Positions 54,967 to 63,437 of a stretch of DNA of 64,000 nucleotides are shown here, piece after piece. The notes under the pieces were generated by a model. That model was not told the origin of the DNA. It did not search any database and saw only the letters and a list, made by a program, of their open reading frames with translations. How positions within the stretch are numbered: position 1 is the first letter of the stretch; the number at the start of each line of letters is the position of its first letter. The translations under genes and the position numbers were made by a program. Source of the stretch: Hyphomicrobiales bacterium (GTDB lineage: Bacteria; Pseudomonadota; Alphaproteobacteria; Rhizobiales; Beijerinckiaceae); assembly GCA_016716745.1 (NCBI GenBank), contig JADJVD010000005.1, positions 186,001 to 250,000 of the forward strand, read 5' to 3'.

Positions 54967-55713
54967 GTGACGCGAGAGCCGCGCGACGCGCCACAATTCT
55001 ACCTGACCGCTTCCGCGGCGTGCCCGTATCTGCCGGGACGCGAGGAGCGCAAGGTGTTCACCCATGTCGTGGGGCGGCGGGCGCGCGAGCTGAACGATCT
55101 GCTGACGCTGTCCGGCTTCCGACGCTCGCAGACCATCGCCTACCGGCCGGCCTGCGAGCACTGCCGCGCCTGCGTCTCCGTGCGCATCAAGGTGGACGAG
55201 TTCCGCCCCACCCGCTCGATGCGGCGGGCGCAACTGGGCAGCGACGATCTGATCGGCGAGATCCGCGCCAACGAGGCGACGGCCGAGCAATATTCGTTGT
55301 TCCGCGCCTATCTCGACTCGCGCCATTACGACGGCGGCATGGCCGATATGACCATGCTCGACTACGCAATGATGATCGAGGACAGCCACATCGAGACGGC
55401 TGTCGTCGAGTACCGTCGGCGCGGGCCGGACGCGCGCATTCTCGGACGCGGCGAGGGCGATCTCTACGCCGTCTGTCTGACCGACTTTCTCGCCGACGGC
55501 CTGTCGATGGTCTATTCCTTCTACGATCCCGACGCCGAGGACCGCTCGCTCGGGACGTTCATGATCCTCGATCACATCGAGCGCGCGCGGATGCTCGGGC
55601 TCGAGCACGTCTATCTCGGCTATTGGGTCGAAGGGTCGCGCAAGATGGCCTACAAGGCGCGCTTCCGACCGCAGGAGCGGCTCGGTCCGGACGGCTGGAG
55701 CCGGGTCGACTGA
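54967..55713 (+). CDS. bpt: aspartate/glutamate leucyl- or arginyl-tRNA-protein transferase
   Basis: A 248-residue protein of the ATE/Bpt family, which tags proteins for N-degron breakdown. PQFYLTASAACPYLPGREERKVF, YRPACEHCRACVSVRI, YSLFRAYLDSRH and VYSFYDPD followed by SLGTFMILDHIERAR are typical. The two Cys pairs are intact. The GTG at 54967 has GAGGAG 8 bases before it. An upstream GTG at 54958 overlaps that site and is less likely. Confidence 0.93.
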   Translation: MTREPRDAPQFYLTASAACPYLPGREERKVFTHVVGRRARELNDLLTLSGFRRSQTIAYRPACEHCRACVSVRIKVDEFRPTRSMRRAQLGSDDLIGEIRANEATAEQYSLFRAYLDSRHYDGGMADMTMLDYAMMIEDSHIETAVVEYRRRGPDARILGRGEGDLYAVCLTDFLADGLSMVYSFYDPDAEDRSLGTFMILDHIERARMLGLEHVYLGYWVEGSRKMAYKARFRPQERLGPDGWSRVD

Positions 55714-55717
55714 CCGA

Positions 55718-56020
55718 TCAGCCGCACAGATCTTCGATTGGCGACCGAACAGCCGAGCCGCGCTTGCCGGTCTGAAAGCCACGCGTCAGGCGCGTATCGC
55801 GGCGCCGCCACGGCGCCTCCACCCAGGGGCCGCGCGCACCCTGTCGCGCAAGAACTTCGTCGCCGACGCGCATCCGCGCCAGCCGCCGCGCCTTCGTCGG
55901 GGGCGCGGCGCGCGGCGCGACGAAGCCGTCGCCGGTCGGACGTAATCCGCAGAATTCGGTCGTCGAGGCCGGAGCAACGGCGAGCATAGGCAGGGCGGCG
56001 GCGAGCCTGGCGGGGTGCAT
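55718..56020 (-). CDS. small secreted SH3-like protein
   Basis: A 100-residue protein. A signal-like start (HPARLAAALPMLAVAPAST) precedes DGFVAPRAAPPTKARRLARMRVG, EVLARQGARGPWVEAPWRRRD and a final SPIEDLCG, which resemble a bacterial SH3 domain protein of the periplasm with Cys near both ends. GGGAG lies 6 bases before the ATG. Convergent with bpt, 4 bases apart. Confidence 0.65.
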   Translation of the reverse strand: MHPARLAAALPMLAVAPASTTEFCGLRPTGDGFVAPRAAPPTKARRLARMRVGDEVLARQGARGPWVEAPWRRRDTRLTRGFQTGKRGSAVRSPIEDLCG

Positions 56021-56122
56021 GGTCAACTCCCTTCCAGTCGATCCAGCATCGTCCAAGCCATCTGAAGGGCGACAAAACGCACATGACTTCAGAGCTTTGA
56101 GCGCGGAGGGAGTCGCCGCCAC

Positions 56123-56152
56123 AATGTTGCCTTGCAGCATTGTCATGCTGCA
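56123..56152. promoter_or_regulatory. overlapping palindromes in the SH3/M15 divergent region
   Basis: TGCAGCAT-TGTC-ATGCTGCA (56133-56152) is a perfect 8+4+8 palindrome. It overlaps a second, imperfect one, CAATGTTGC-CTT-GCAGCATTG (56122-56142). They lie 94 bases before the M15 gene and 113 bases before the opposite SH3-like gene. Probable operator, regulator unknown. Confidence 0.4.
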
Positions 56153-56245
56153 TCGCAGCAACGCTTTTGGCGTCGCTGTTCATGCGGGACCTCGCCAGGC
56201 GGCGACGGATCGCCCCCGCCTCGCTCCTCCCAGACGGACGTTTCG

Positions 56246-56812
56246 ATGACGGAAGTTTCAGTGCGTGGCCGCATGTCCGCGGCCCTGTTCGCGTGTCTTG
56301 CGTTTCCAACCCTTGCGTCCGGCGCGCGCGCCGAGGATCACGGCGGCATGCGCGACCCGACTCTCCGGCTCGCTTCGCTCGAACCGGCGAGCGCGGGCGC
56401 TTCGGCCGGCGGGCGCCGTTCCGCGGGCGCGGTCGGCGCGGCCATCCAGAGGCAGACCGGCGCCGTCTCGACTTCCTGCTTCCCGGCCAGCCTTGTCAAC
56501 GTGCTCGACCGGATGCGCGTGCATTTCGGCGCGCCGGTGATCGTCACCTCCGGCTATCGCTCGCCCTCGGCCAATCGCCGGGCGGGCGGGGCGCGCGACT
56601 CCTACCACATGCGCTGCCAGGCGGCGGACGTGCAGATCACGGGCGTCGCGCCATCGGCGATCATGCGCTTTGCGCGCGCGCAGGCGGAGGTCGGCGGCGT
56701 CGGCGCCTATCGCCACACGCGCTCGGTGCATATCGACGTCGGAGGCCGCAAGTTCTCGTGGTTCGGTCGCGGCGGCCATAGCCACAGCCGCGTTCGTCTT
56801 GCAATGCGCTGA
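56246..56812 (+). CDS. D,D-carboxypeptidase-like protein (M15/DUF882 type), first copy
   Basis: A 188-residue secreted protein. After a signal peptide (SAALFACLAFPTLASGARA) and a low-complexity stretch comes an M15-type domain: VIVTSGYRSPSANRRAGGARDSYH holds the His and, with MRCQAADVQI, the Asp. YRHTRSVHIDV supplies the H-x-D pair for zinc. These enzymes trim peptidoglycan peptides. It is a paralogue of the next gene. Confidence 0.85.
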   Translation: MTEVSVRGRMSAALFACLAFPTLASGARAEDHGGMRDPTLRLASLEPASAGASAGGRRSAGAVGAAIQRQTGAVSTSCFPASLVNVLDRMRVHFGAPVIVTSGYRSPSANRRAGGARDSYHMRCQAADVQITGVAPSAIMRFARAQAEVGGVGAYRHTRSVHIDVGGRKFSWFGRGGHSHSRVRLAMR

Positions 56813-56933
56813 CGGCGACGAGGCGACGAGGCGACCTGCGCCGAGGCGCGGGTCGCCCCCCGGTTGCCTCTTGGCCGGGGATGGTGTCAAAAGGCCGGCC
56901 GGCGCAGGGGTCCGGGCTGTTTCGCGGGGTTTC

Positions 56934-57710
56934 ATGACGACGCTTCGACCGCTGCGCGCCGTGCTCGCCGTGACCCTGCTTTTCTGGGCGTCGGGCGCCC
57001 GGGCCGAGGCCGACAGCGATCTGCGCGCGCCGATCGAACCGGCCGTCCTCGCCGAGCCGGCAGAACTGTCTCCGGCCGAGGCGCCGGCCGCCGTCGTCGA
57101 GCCTGCCGCGCCCGCGGCGCGCGCTCGTCTGGCCAAGGCGCCGCTGCCGCCGCGCCGCCCCGCCGAATTCCGTCTCGCCTCGCTGGAGACGTCCGCCGCG
57201 CCGGCGGTCGCCGAGGCGAAGCCCGAGTCCGTCGCTACGCCCGAGCCAACCTCGGCCGTAGCGCCGGCCACAGCCGAGCCGGAGCCCGAAGCGCAGGCCG
57301 AAGCGTCCGCGCCGGCCGACGACGCGCCGACCTCCGCGGAAGAAGCGGCGGCTCTCGTGAAACAGACTGACCGGGTCGTCACCTCCTGTTTCCCGGCCGA
57401 GCTGACGGCCGTGCTCAACCGCATGTCGAAGCATTTCGGCGCGCCGGTGATCGTCACGTCCGGCTTCCGCGCCAACGGCCGTCGCCATTCCCTGCACCGC
57501 TCCTGCAAGGCGGCGGACGTGCAGATCGCCGGCGTGCGCCCCAGCCAGATCGTCGCCTTCGCCAAGGCGCAGCCGGAGATCGGCGGCGTCGGCGCCTATC
57601 GTCACACGCGCTCGGTGCATGTCGACGTGCGCGAGGAGAAGATGAGTTGGTTCGGCCGCCGCGGCCGCGGCCATTTCCGCGTCGCGCGCAACGAGGCGCA
57701 TAGCGACTAA
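56934..57710 (+). CDS. D,D-carboxypeptidase-like protein (M15/DUF882 type), second copy
   Basis: A 258-residue secreted protein whose last 125 residues closely match the preceding gene product (KHFGAPVIVTSGFRANGRRH, HRSCKAADVQIAGV, GGVGAYRHTRSVHVDV). Zinc ligands are retained. It differs by a longer Ala/Pro/Glu-rich linker (residues 25-135) that could span the envelope. Tandem duplication, 121 bases apart. Confidence 0.85.
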   Translation: MTTLRPLRAVLAVTLLFWASGARAEADSDLRAPIEPAVLAEPAELSPAEAPAAVVEPAAPAARARLAKAPLPPRRPAEFRLASLETSAAPAVAEAKPESVATPEPTSAVAPATAEPEPEAQAEASAPADDAPTSAEEAAALVKQTDRVVTSCFPAELTAVLNRMSKHFGAPVIVTSGFRANGRRHSLHRSCKAADVQIAGVRPSQIVAFAKAQPEIGGVGAYRHTRSVHVDVREEKMSWFGRRGRGHFRVARNEAHSD

Positions 57711-57808
57711 GCGTCGCGCACGGGCCACTTATTCCGGTTTACGTGCGGCCGCGCACGGCGCGCGCCGAAGGTTTGCGGCAGCCTCTCCGCCAAGAGAGGG
57801 GACGCGTC

Positions 57809-58900
57809 ATGCCGCTCACTTCCAAGCTCTTCAAGGGCGATGTCCGGCTCGAGGATTGCCTCGTGCGCGATCCGGCGCATGTGCAATTCGGCGATCATGG
57901 CGACTATGTCGGCAAGATCCAGGAAGCCTTGATGCTGATCGGCTACATGATCGCGGCCGACGAACTGGCCGCCGACCGCTTCGGCCCGTCGACGCGCGAG
58001 GCCGTGCTGCGCTACAAGACCGACCGCAACATCGTCAATCCGGCCTACCAGACCAGACCCGACGCGATCGTCGGCAAGATGACGATCGCGCGGCTCGATC
58101 AGGAGATGGCCGAGTTCGAGAAGCGCAAGAGCCCGCCGGGGCCGGCCGATCCGAAGCTCAGCTTCAAGACCATCGCCGCGCTGTCGCAATGTCGCGCGCG
58201 CCTCGAGGAGATGGAGCCGGCGCATATCCAGATCGAGAAGGACGCGCTGCGCAACACCTTCCAGGTCGACGGCTCGGTCAAGGCGGAGGACGGCTTCGCC
58301 TATTATTGCGGCTTCGTGCAAACGATGACGACGCATGACGTCGTCGGCAAATATGCGCGCAAGGAGGGGGGCAAGACGGATTGGGAGTTTTACGCGGAGC
58401 TGCCGCCGCTGCCGATCCGCGATCACGGCAAGACGCCGCCGGCCAAGGACAACTGGCAGTCGGGCGATGTGCAGCTGGTCGGCTCGGACATGTACGACAC
58501 GCCGACGACCTCGGCGCGCAATCCGATCACGCTCCGGCACGGCGACAGCCCGCGCTTTCGCTTCCCGATGCATTTCCGCGACGCGGAGGGGTATCAGGAC
58601 GATCCGCAGATCAAGCTGCGCAGCTTCGTCTTCCACCTCGAATTTGCGACATGGCTCGCCGTCAAGGACGGCGTCTCGCCCGTGGTCGTGTTCCCGGAGG
58701 ACCTCACCTTCCTGCATCACTGGCGCTGGAAGGTGCGGCTCGTCGGCGCCGTTCAGTACATCCAGGGCAAGGCGATCGTGCGCCTCGAGGAGAACGTCGC
58801 CACGATGCTGGCCGACGCGGACGGGCCCGGCATGCTACGGCCGCTGCTGACGCCGCCCGACGCCAACGGCTCGGCGCAGCGCATGTGGCGTCAGCCATAG
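57809..58900 (+). CDS. hypothetical protein with peptidoglycan-binding-like N-terminus
   Basis: A 363-residue protein without signal peptide or membrane helix. Residues 28-98 (VQFGDHGDYVGKIQEALMLIGY, RFGPSTREAVLRYKTDRNIV, IVGKMTIARLD) have the pattern of a PG_binding_1 repeat. The rest (about 110-363) is unrecognised and rich in Trp, His and Phe. Such proteins are sometimes phage-tail- or toxin-like effectors, but nothing here proves it. It is the last normal-GC gene before the AT-rich island. Confidence 0.65.
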   Translation: MPLTSKLFKGDVRLEDCLVRDPAHVQFGDHGDYVGKIQEALMLIGYMIAADELAADRFGPSTREAVLRYKTDRNIVNPAYQTRPDAIVGKMTIARLDQEMAEFEKRKSPPGPADPKLSFKTIAALSQCRARLEEMEPAHIQIEKDALRNTFQVDGSVKAEDGFAYYCGFVQTMTTHDVVGKYARKEGGKTDWEFYAELPPLPIRDHGKTPPAKDNWQSGDVQLVGSDMYDTPTTSARNPITLRHGDSPRFRFPMHFRDAEGYQDDPQIKLRSFVFHLEFATWLAVKDGVSPVVVFPEDLTFLHHWRWKVRLVGAVQYIQGKAIVRLEENVATMLADADGPGMLRPLLTPPDANGSAQRMWRQP

Positions 58901-59139
58901 GGCGCCATGTGATCTCTACTGTGAAGATGACAATCAATATGAATACGTTGGATCTTGCCAATGCTCTTTTTCGCGCAAATTCCTCGACTCGATGTCATTC
59001 TGTAGTTTAACCAGAGCATCATTAAGCGATTTATTTCTGCCTATGGCGACGCGACAAACTTGGAGAAGATGTCAATGCCATTGAGCGTGTTCGTCGAGCC
59101 GGGCACGCGGCAGAATAGCGATAATATCGGGAGGAATAG
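58901..59139. other. AT-rich non-coding part of the island
   Basis: 239 bases whose composition drops sharply after the preceding stop. No convincing gene, repeat or attachment site is seen. It separates the peptidoglycan-binding-like gene from the GIY-YIG gene and is likely part of the same insertion. Confidence 0.5.
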
Positions 59140-59586
59140 CTATTGACGCGAGTTGCGCAGCCATTTATGCCGCCCAGACGCCCATTTCAGAAAATAATGC
59201 ATCCTCGTCAATGAATGGCTCCAAAAATACGGTATTCCCTCAAATCCAATGTCGGAAAATTCTTTAATATTCTTCGGTATATTTGATATAAAATCTATAT
59301 TTTGCTCCAATCTAATTTTCTCAAGCGCATCGCGAACTAAGCTGGGGCAGCAATTGAATAATTCCTTCTTTCCGCGAATAGAATGTGATGCCAGCGCAAC
59401 TGTTATCGCCCTTTCCGTCTTAGATGCTGCCGATTTCGTTTCGAATGCAAAAATATTGTATAAATGAAATCTGAGCGGATTTGACGAGTTTCCGCTGTGA
59501 TTATTTAGTCGCTTGCGCCAGTTTTTGGCTATACCTATTTTAGTATAGTTATTTTCTAGGTCGGCAGCAATATATAGATAGTGCAT
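59140..59586 (-). CDS. GIY-YIG nuclease-like protein (T5orf172 type) in an AT-rich island
   Basis: A 148-residue protein. HYLYIAADLENNYTKIGIAK followed by NWRKRLNNH is a GIY-YIG-type start (YIA...KIG, Arg of the KRL helix). ESKSA-like TKSAASKTERAITVAL has the catalytic-type Glu. KKELFNCCPSLVRDAL closes the domain. Codons are AT-rich (two sampled 60-base lines have 33 and 40 percent GC) unlike all neighbours, so it was acquired. The Shine-Dalgarno TAGGAG is formed by the parC stop, 10 bases away, so it can be read from the parC transcript. Role unknown (defence or DNA-processing possible). Confidence 0.78.
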   Translation of the reverse strand: MHYLYIAADLENNYTKIGIAKNWRKRLNNHSGNSSNPLRFHLYNIFAFETKSAASKTERAITVALASHSIRGKKELFNCCPSLVRDALEKIRLEQNIDFISNIPKNIKEFSDIGFEGIPYFWSHSLTRMHYFLKWASGRHKWLRNSRQ

Positions 59587-59595
59587 TAGTCGCTC

Positions 59596-61845
59596 CTACC
59601 CGAACCGGTTCGACTTCGGGAAGCCCTTCGGCGGGAGGCGGCCCGCCTCGGCGCGATTGCCGATCCAGTCGCGCAGCTCGGCCTTGGAGACGCTGAAGTT
59701 GCGGCCCGCGCCGTCGACCCAGCCGAGCCCGTCCTTCAACGCGAAGGTTCTGGCGTCGGCGACGCCGCCGTCCTTGTATTTCTGCAGTCGCACGCCCTTG
59801 CCGCGCGCCATTTCGGGAACCTGCGCGAGCGGGAAGGCGATGAGCTTGCGGTTCTCGCCGATGATGGCGACGTGATCGCCCTCGACGGGAACGATCAGAC
59901 GCGCCTCGTGCGGCAGGTCGACCGAGATCAGCGCCTTGCCCTTGCGCGTGCCGGCGATCATCTCGTCCTCGGGCGCGACGAAGCCGCGTCCCTCGGTCGA
60001 GACGACGAGGCGCTTGCCGCCGGGCGTGTGGACGAAGACGGCGGCGACGTCGGCGCCCTCGTCGATGTCCGCCATCATGCGCACCGGCTCGCCGAAGCCG
60101 CGCCCGCCGGGCAGCTTCGCCGCGTCGAGCGTGAAGATCTTGCCGTTGGTGGCGAGCACCAGAATCTTCGCCGTCGTCTCGGCGAAGAAGGCGGTCTTCA
60201 GCCGGTCGTCGCCCTTGAAGGCGAGCGAGGACAGATCCGCGACATGGCCCTTCAGCGCGCGCACCCAGCCCTTGTCGGAGACGACGACGGTGACCGGCTC
60301 GCGTTCGACGAGCGATTCCTCGAGCTCCATCGCGGCGGCGACGGGCGCGGCCTCGAAGCTGGTGCGGCGCGCGCCGAGCTTCGTCTTCGGCCCGTACTTC
60401 TTCTTCAGCTCGGCGATCTGCCAGGCGATCGTCTTCCACTGCTGCGCGGGCGAGGCGACCAGCTTTTCGATCTGCGCCTTCTCTTTGGTCAGCTCCTCGT
60501 GCTCGCGGCGAAGCTCCATCTCTTCGAGGCGGCGCAGGGCGCGCAGGCGCGTGTCGAGCACATAGTTGACCTGCGTCTCGGTCAGCTTGAAGCGGACCTT
60601 CAACCGCTCCTTCGGATCGTCGTCCTCGCGGATGATGCGGATCACCTCGTCGAGATTGAGGAAGACGACGATCATGCCGGCGAGCACTTCGAGCCGATGC
60701 TCGATCTCTCCGAGGCGATGGCGCGAGCGGCGCAGCAGCACCTCGCGGCGATGGTCGAGCCATTGCTGCAGGGCCTCGGGCAGGCTGACGACGCGCGGAA
60801 CGACGCCGTCGACCAGCACGTTCATGTTCATCGGGATGCGGCTTTCGAGTTCCGAGGCGCGGAACAGCGATTCCATCAGCATCGCGGGATCGACATTGCG
60901 CGTGCGCGGCTCGAACACGATGCGCACGTCTTCCGCCGACTCGTCGCGGATGTCGGCGAGCAGCGGCAGCTTCTTCTCGTTGAACAGTTCGGCGAGCTTC
61001 TCCATCAGGCGCGACTTCTGCACGCCGTAGGGGATCTCGGTGACGACGGCGATCCAGGCGCCGCGCGCCCCTTCCTCCGTCTTCCAGCGCGCGCGCACGC
61101 GGAAGCCGCCGCGGCCGGTGCGGTAGGCGTCGGCGATCGACTCGCGCGAATCGACGATGACGCCGCCAGTCGGAAAGTCCGGGCCGGGGACGAACTTCAT
61201 GAGTTCGTCCGACGTCGCCTTCGGCTTGTCGATGAGATGCAGCGCGGCGTCGCAGAGTTCGGCCAGATTGTGCGGCGGCACGGACGTCGCCATGCCGACC
61301 GCGATGCCCTGGCTGCCATTGGCGAGCAGGTTCGGGATCGCCGCCGGCAACACGATCGGCTCTTTCGAATCGCCGGAATAATTATCGCGGAAGTCGATCG
61401 CGTCTTCGTCGATGCCTTCGAGCAGGAGACGCGCGATCTCGGTCATGCGCGCTTCGGTGTAGCGGTAGGCGGCGGCCGCGTCGCCGTCGATATTGCCGAA
61501 ATTGCCCTGGCCCTCGACCAGCGGATAACGCGAGGAGAAATCCTGGGCGAGGCGCACCAGCGCGTCGTAGATCGCCTGATCGCCGTGGGGATGGAAGGAG
61601 CCCATCACGTCGCCGACGATCTTGGCGCTCTTCTTGAAGGCGGAGGCGGGGTCGAGCTTGAGGATCTGCATGCCGTAGAGAATGCGGCGATGCACCGGCT
61701 TCAGGCCGTCGCGGGCGTCCGGCAGGGCGCGGCCCATGATGGTGGAGAGCGCATAGGCGAGATAACGCTCCTCGAGCGCTGCGCGCAGCGCCACGTCCTG
61801 CTCGGGCGGGGGCGAATCGGGGGGCGGGGCGGTGGTCTTGGCCAT
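59596..61845 (-). CDS. parC: DNA topoisomerase IV subunit A
   Basis: A 749-residue protein. SFHPHGDQAIYDALVRLAQD and VEGQGNFGNIDGDAAAAYRYTEARM are ParC-like (the Tyr of RYTE is the DNA-linking residue). Gln in HPHGDQ and the short, irregular C-terminal beta repeats (from about 500) distinguish it from GyrA. With ParE it unlinks daughter chromosomes. parE is not in the window. Confidence 0.95.
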   Translation of the reverse strand: MAKTTAPPPDSPPPEQDVALRAALEERYLAYALSTIMGRALPDARDGLKPVHRRILYGMQILKLDPASAFKKSAKIVGDVMGSFHPHGDQAIYDALVRLAQDFSSRYPLVEGQGNFGNIDGDAAAAYRYTEARMTEIARLLLEGIDEDAIDFRDNYSGDSKEPIVLPAAIPNLLANGSQGIAVGMATSVPPHNLAELCDAALHLIDKPKATSDELMKFVPGPDFPTGGVIVDSRESIADAYRTGRGGFRVRARWKTEEGARGAWIAVVTEIPYGVQKSRLMEKLAELFNEKKLPLLADIRDESAEDVRIVFEPRTRNVDPAMLMESLFRASELESRIPMNMNVLVDGVVPRVVSLPEALQQWLDHRREVLLRRSRHRLGEIEHRLEVLAGMIVVFLNLDEVIRIIREDDDPKERLKVRFKLTETQVNYVLDTRLRALRRLEEMELRREHEELTKEKAQIEKLVASPAQQWKTIAWQIAELKKKYGPKTKLGARRTSFEAAPVAAAMELEESLVEREPVTVVVSDKGWVRALKGHVADLSSLAFKGDDRLKTAFFAETTAKILVLATNGKIFTLDAAKLPGGRGFGEPVRMMADIDEGADVAAVFVHTPGGKRLVVSTEGRGFVAPEDEMIAGTRKGKALISVDLPHEARLIVPVEGDHVAIIGENRKLIAFPLAQVPEMARGKGVRLQKYKDGGVADARTFALKDGLGWVDGAGRNFSVSKAELRDWIGNRAEAGRLPPKGFPKSNRFG

Positions 61846-62020
61846 GTCAGGCGGGTAGACCACAGGGGCGGGGGCGGCAAGCCGCGGCAAATGTTGGCCA
61901 CAATCGAACGCGATGCGGCATCGCCGCCGGGTGTTGCCGCAATGCACTAGCAAAGCCGGTCGCGCGTCCCTAGAAGGGCCGGCCGCCGTTGGGCGGTCAC
62001 CCTCTTGTTCGGGGCGGCGC

Positions 62021-62227
62021 GTGCTTTCTTTTATTCGTTCTCATCCGTTGACGGGATTTCTTCTCGGACTCGCCCTGATTCTGGCGGCGTTGATCCGGGT
62101 GCCCTCGCTCGTCGGCGCGCAGGCGGAGACGCCGGCCGCCGCCCCGCATTGCCCGGTCGCCGAAGTCTTGCTCGATCAGGGATACGGCGTGACGCGGCGC
62201 GCCCTGCAGCCGGTGTGCGATCCGTAA
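62021..62227 (+). CDS. small exported protein (hypothetical)
   Basis: A 68-residue frame from a GTG: one hydrophobic segment (FLLGLALILAALIRVPSLVGA) that could be a signal or anchor, then a polar part with two Cys (HCPVAEVLLDQGYGV, ending RRALQPVCDP). No family recognised. The ribosome site is weak. The two Cys and a coherent signal favour a real gene. Confidence 0.42.
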   Translation: MLSFIRSHPLTGFLLGLALILAALIRVPSLVGAQAETPAAAPHCPVAEVLLDQGYGVTRRALQPVCDP

Positions 62228-62306
62228 CGTCGCGTCAACGGCCGCGGGGCTAAAAGGGTCTCGCGACGGCCGGACGGCGGCCGATCCTGACGCGAGATCT
62301 CATCGG

Positions 62307-62525
62307 ATGACCCAGCCGGCTCCCGCCGCCCTCGCCGCCAACCTGCCGCTCGCCGGCCTGACGAGCGGCGTCGCTTTCGTGCTCGCCGCGCTGGTGACGG
62401 TGGCGCTGACGCTCGGCGCGCCGCAAGCGCGCGCGGATTCGGCGGCCGGTTGCGCGATGTCGGTCGCGCAGGCGCATGGCGGCTATGGCGAAACGCCCGG
62501 CGCGGGCGGCGAAGGCTGCCGCTGA
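62307..62525 (+). CDS. small exported protein (hypothetical)
   Basis: A 72-residue frame from ATG: a hydrophobic segment (TSGVAFVLAALVTVALTLGA, probable signal, cut near ARA) and a short mature part with two Cys (GCAMSVAQAHGG ... EGCR). Unknown family. It lies 79 bases after the similar-sized gene above and is convergent with recO. Confidence 0.42.
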   Translation: MTQPAPAALAANLPLAGLTSGVAFVLAALVTVALTLGAPQARADSAAGCAMSVAQAHGGYGETPGAGGEGCR

Positions 62526-62538
62526 GGCGACGATCCCC

Positions 62539-63246
62539 TCAACCGCCGGCGAAGCGCGCGCGCGCGTCGATCAACGACAGGCCGCGCGGCAGCAACACGT
62601 CGCGTTCCAGAAAGTGGCCTGTCAGGCGAAAACCGGCGGCGACGTCCGCCTCGCAGACGGCTGCGCCGGGGTCCAGAAGAAACGCCGGCAGCGGCAGAAG
62701 CCGCTCCGCCCAGGGCGCTCCGGCCTCGGCCGTGACCGCGCGGCCGGTGCGCGGCGAGACCCAGGCGAGGCCCGATCGCGCTCCGGTCATCGCGCAGCGC
62801 GACAGGTCGAGGCCGAAGCCGAGCGCGCCGAGCAGCGCCATTTCGAAACGCACCATCGGCGCGCGCGCCACCGCCGGCGCGCTCAGGCAGTCGGCGATCA
62901 CGGTGGCCGCCTCGTAGAAGTCGGCGTGTGGCTCGCGCTCGGCGATCAGGCGCATCAGCGCGCACAGCCAGTTCAGGCCGTCGAGCGCGCGCGCGTCGGC
63001 CAGAACGTCGGCGGCGCGCGAGCGGATGGGCTCGACCTGATAGGCGCCCAGATGCTCGTCGAGACGCGCGCGCCATGCCAGCGAGACGGTATTTCCGGGC
63101 TGCAAGGTTGGCGCGAGGGCGCGCGAGCGACCATTGCGGACGAGGCCGAAATGGCGGCCGTGCTCGCGCGTCATCGCCTCGAGGATGACCGCCGACTCGC
63201 CGTGCCGGCGAGCGCCGATGACCAGCCCTTCGTCGCGCCACTCCAT
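62539..63246 (-). CDS. recO: DNA repair protein RecO
   Basis: A 235-residue protein. An OB-fold N-terminus (MEWRDEGLVIGARRHGESAV, VLEAMTREHGRHFGLVRNGRS with one change in reading) and a helical part with LAAFRF-like FEMALLGALGFGLDLSRCA match alphaproteobacterial RecO. It loads RecA with RecR. The usual neighbour era is not in view. Confidence 0.93.
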   Translation of the reverse strand: MEWRDEGLVIGARRHGESAVILEAMTREHGRHFGLVRNGRSRALAPTLQPGNTVSLAWRARLDEHLGAYQVEPIRSRAADVLADARALDGLNWLCALMRLIAEREPHADFYEAATVIADCLSAPAVARAPMVRFEMALLGALGFGLDLSRCAMTGARSGLAWVSPRTGRAVTAEAGAPWAERLLPLPAFLLDPGAAVCEADVAAGFRLTGHFLERDVLLPRGLSLIDARARFAGG

Positions 63247-63437
63247 GAGGCTGGCTAACAGGCGGCGCGGCCAAACGCCACTCTGTCTCGTCCAAAAGAC
63301 GTGAAGCCAATTGACGCCACGCGCCTTGACGGCGGGTCGCGCCTGCGCGCAACTTCATCGAAACGGCGCAAAATCCGCCGCGCGTCGCCCCAGGAACGGG
63401 CTGAAATGCTGAGGGCGAAGGCGCCCCGGGAGGAAAT

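Noticed and set aside
59249..59467. 72-codon plus-strand frame inside the AT-rich island
   Set aside because: It lies entirely within the GIY-YIG gene on the other strand, with no ribosome site.
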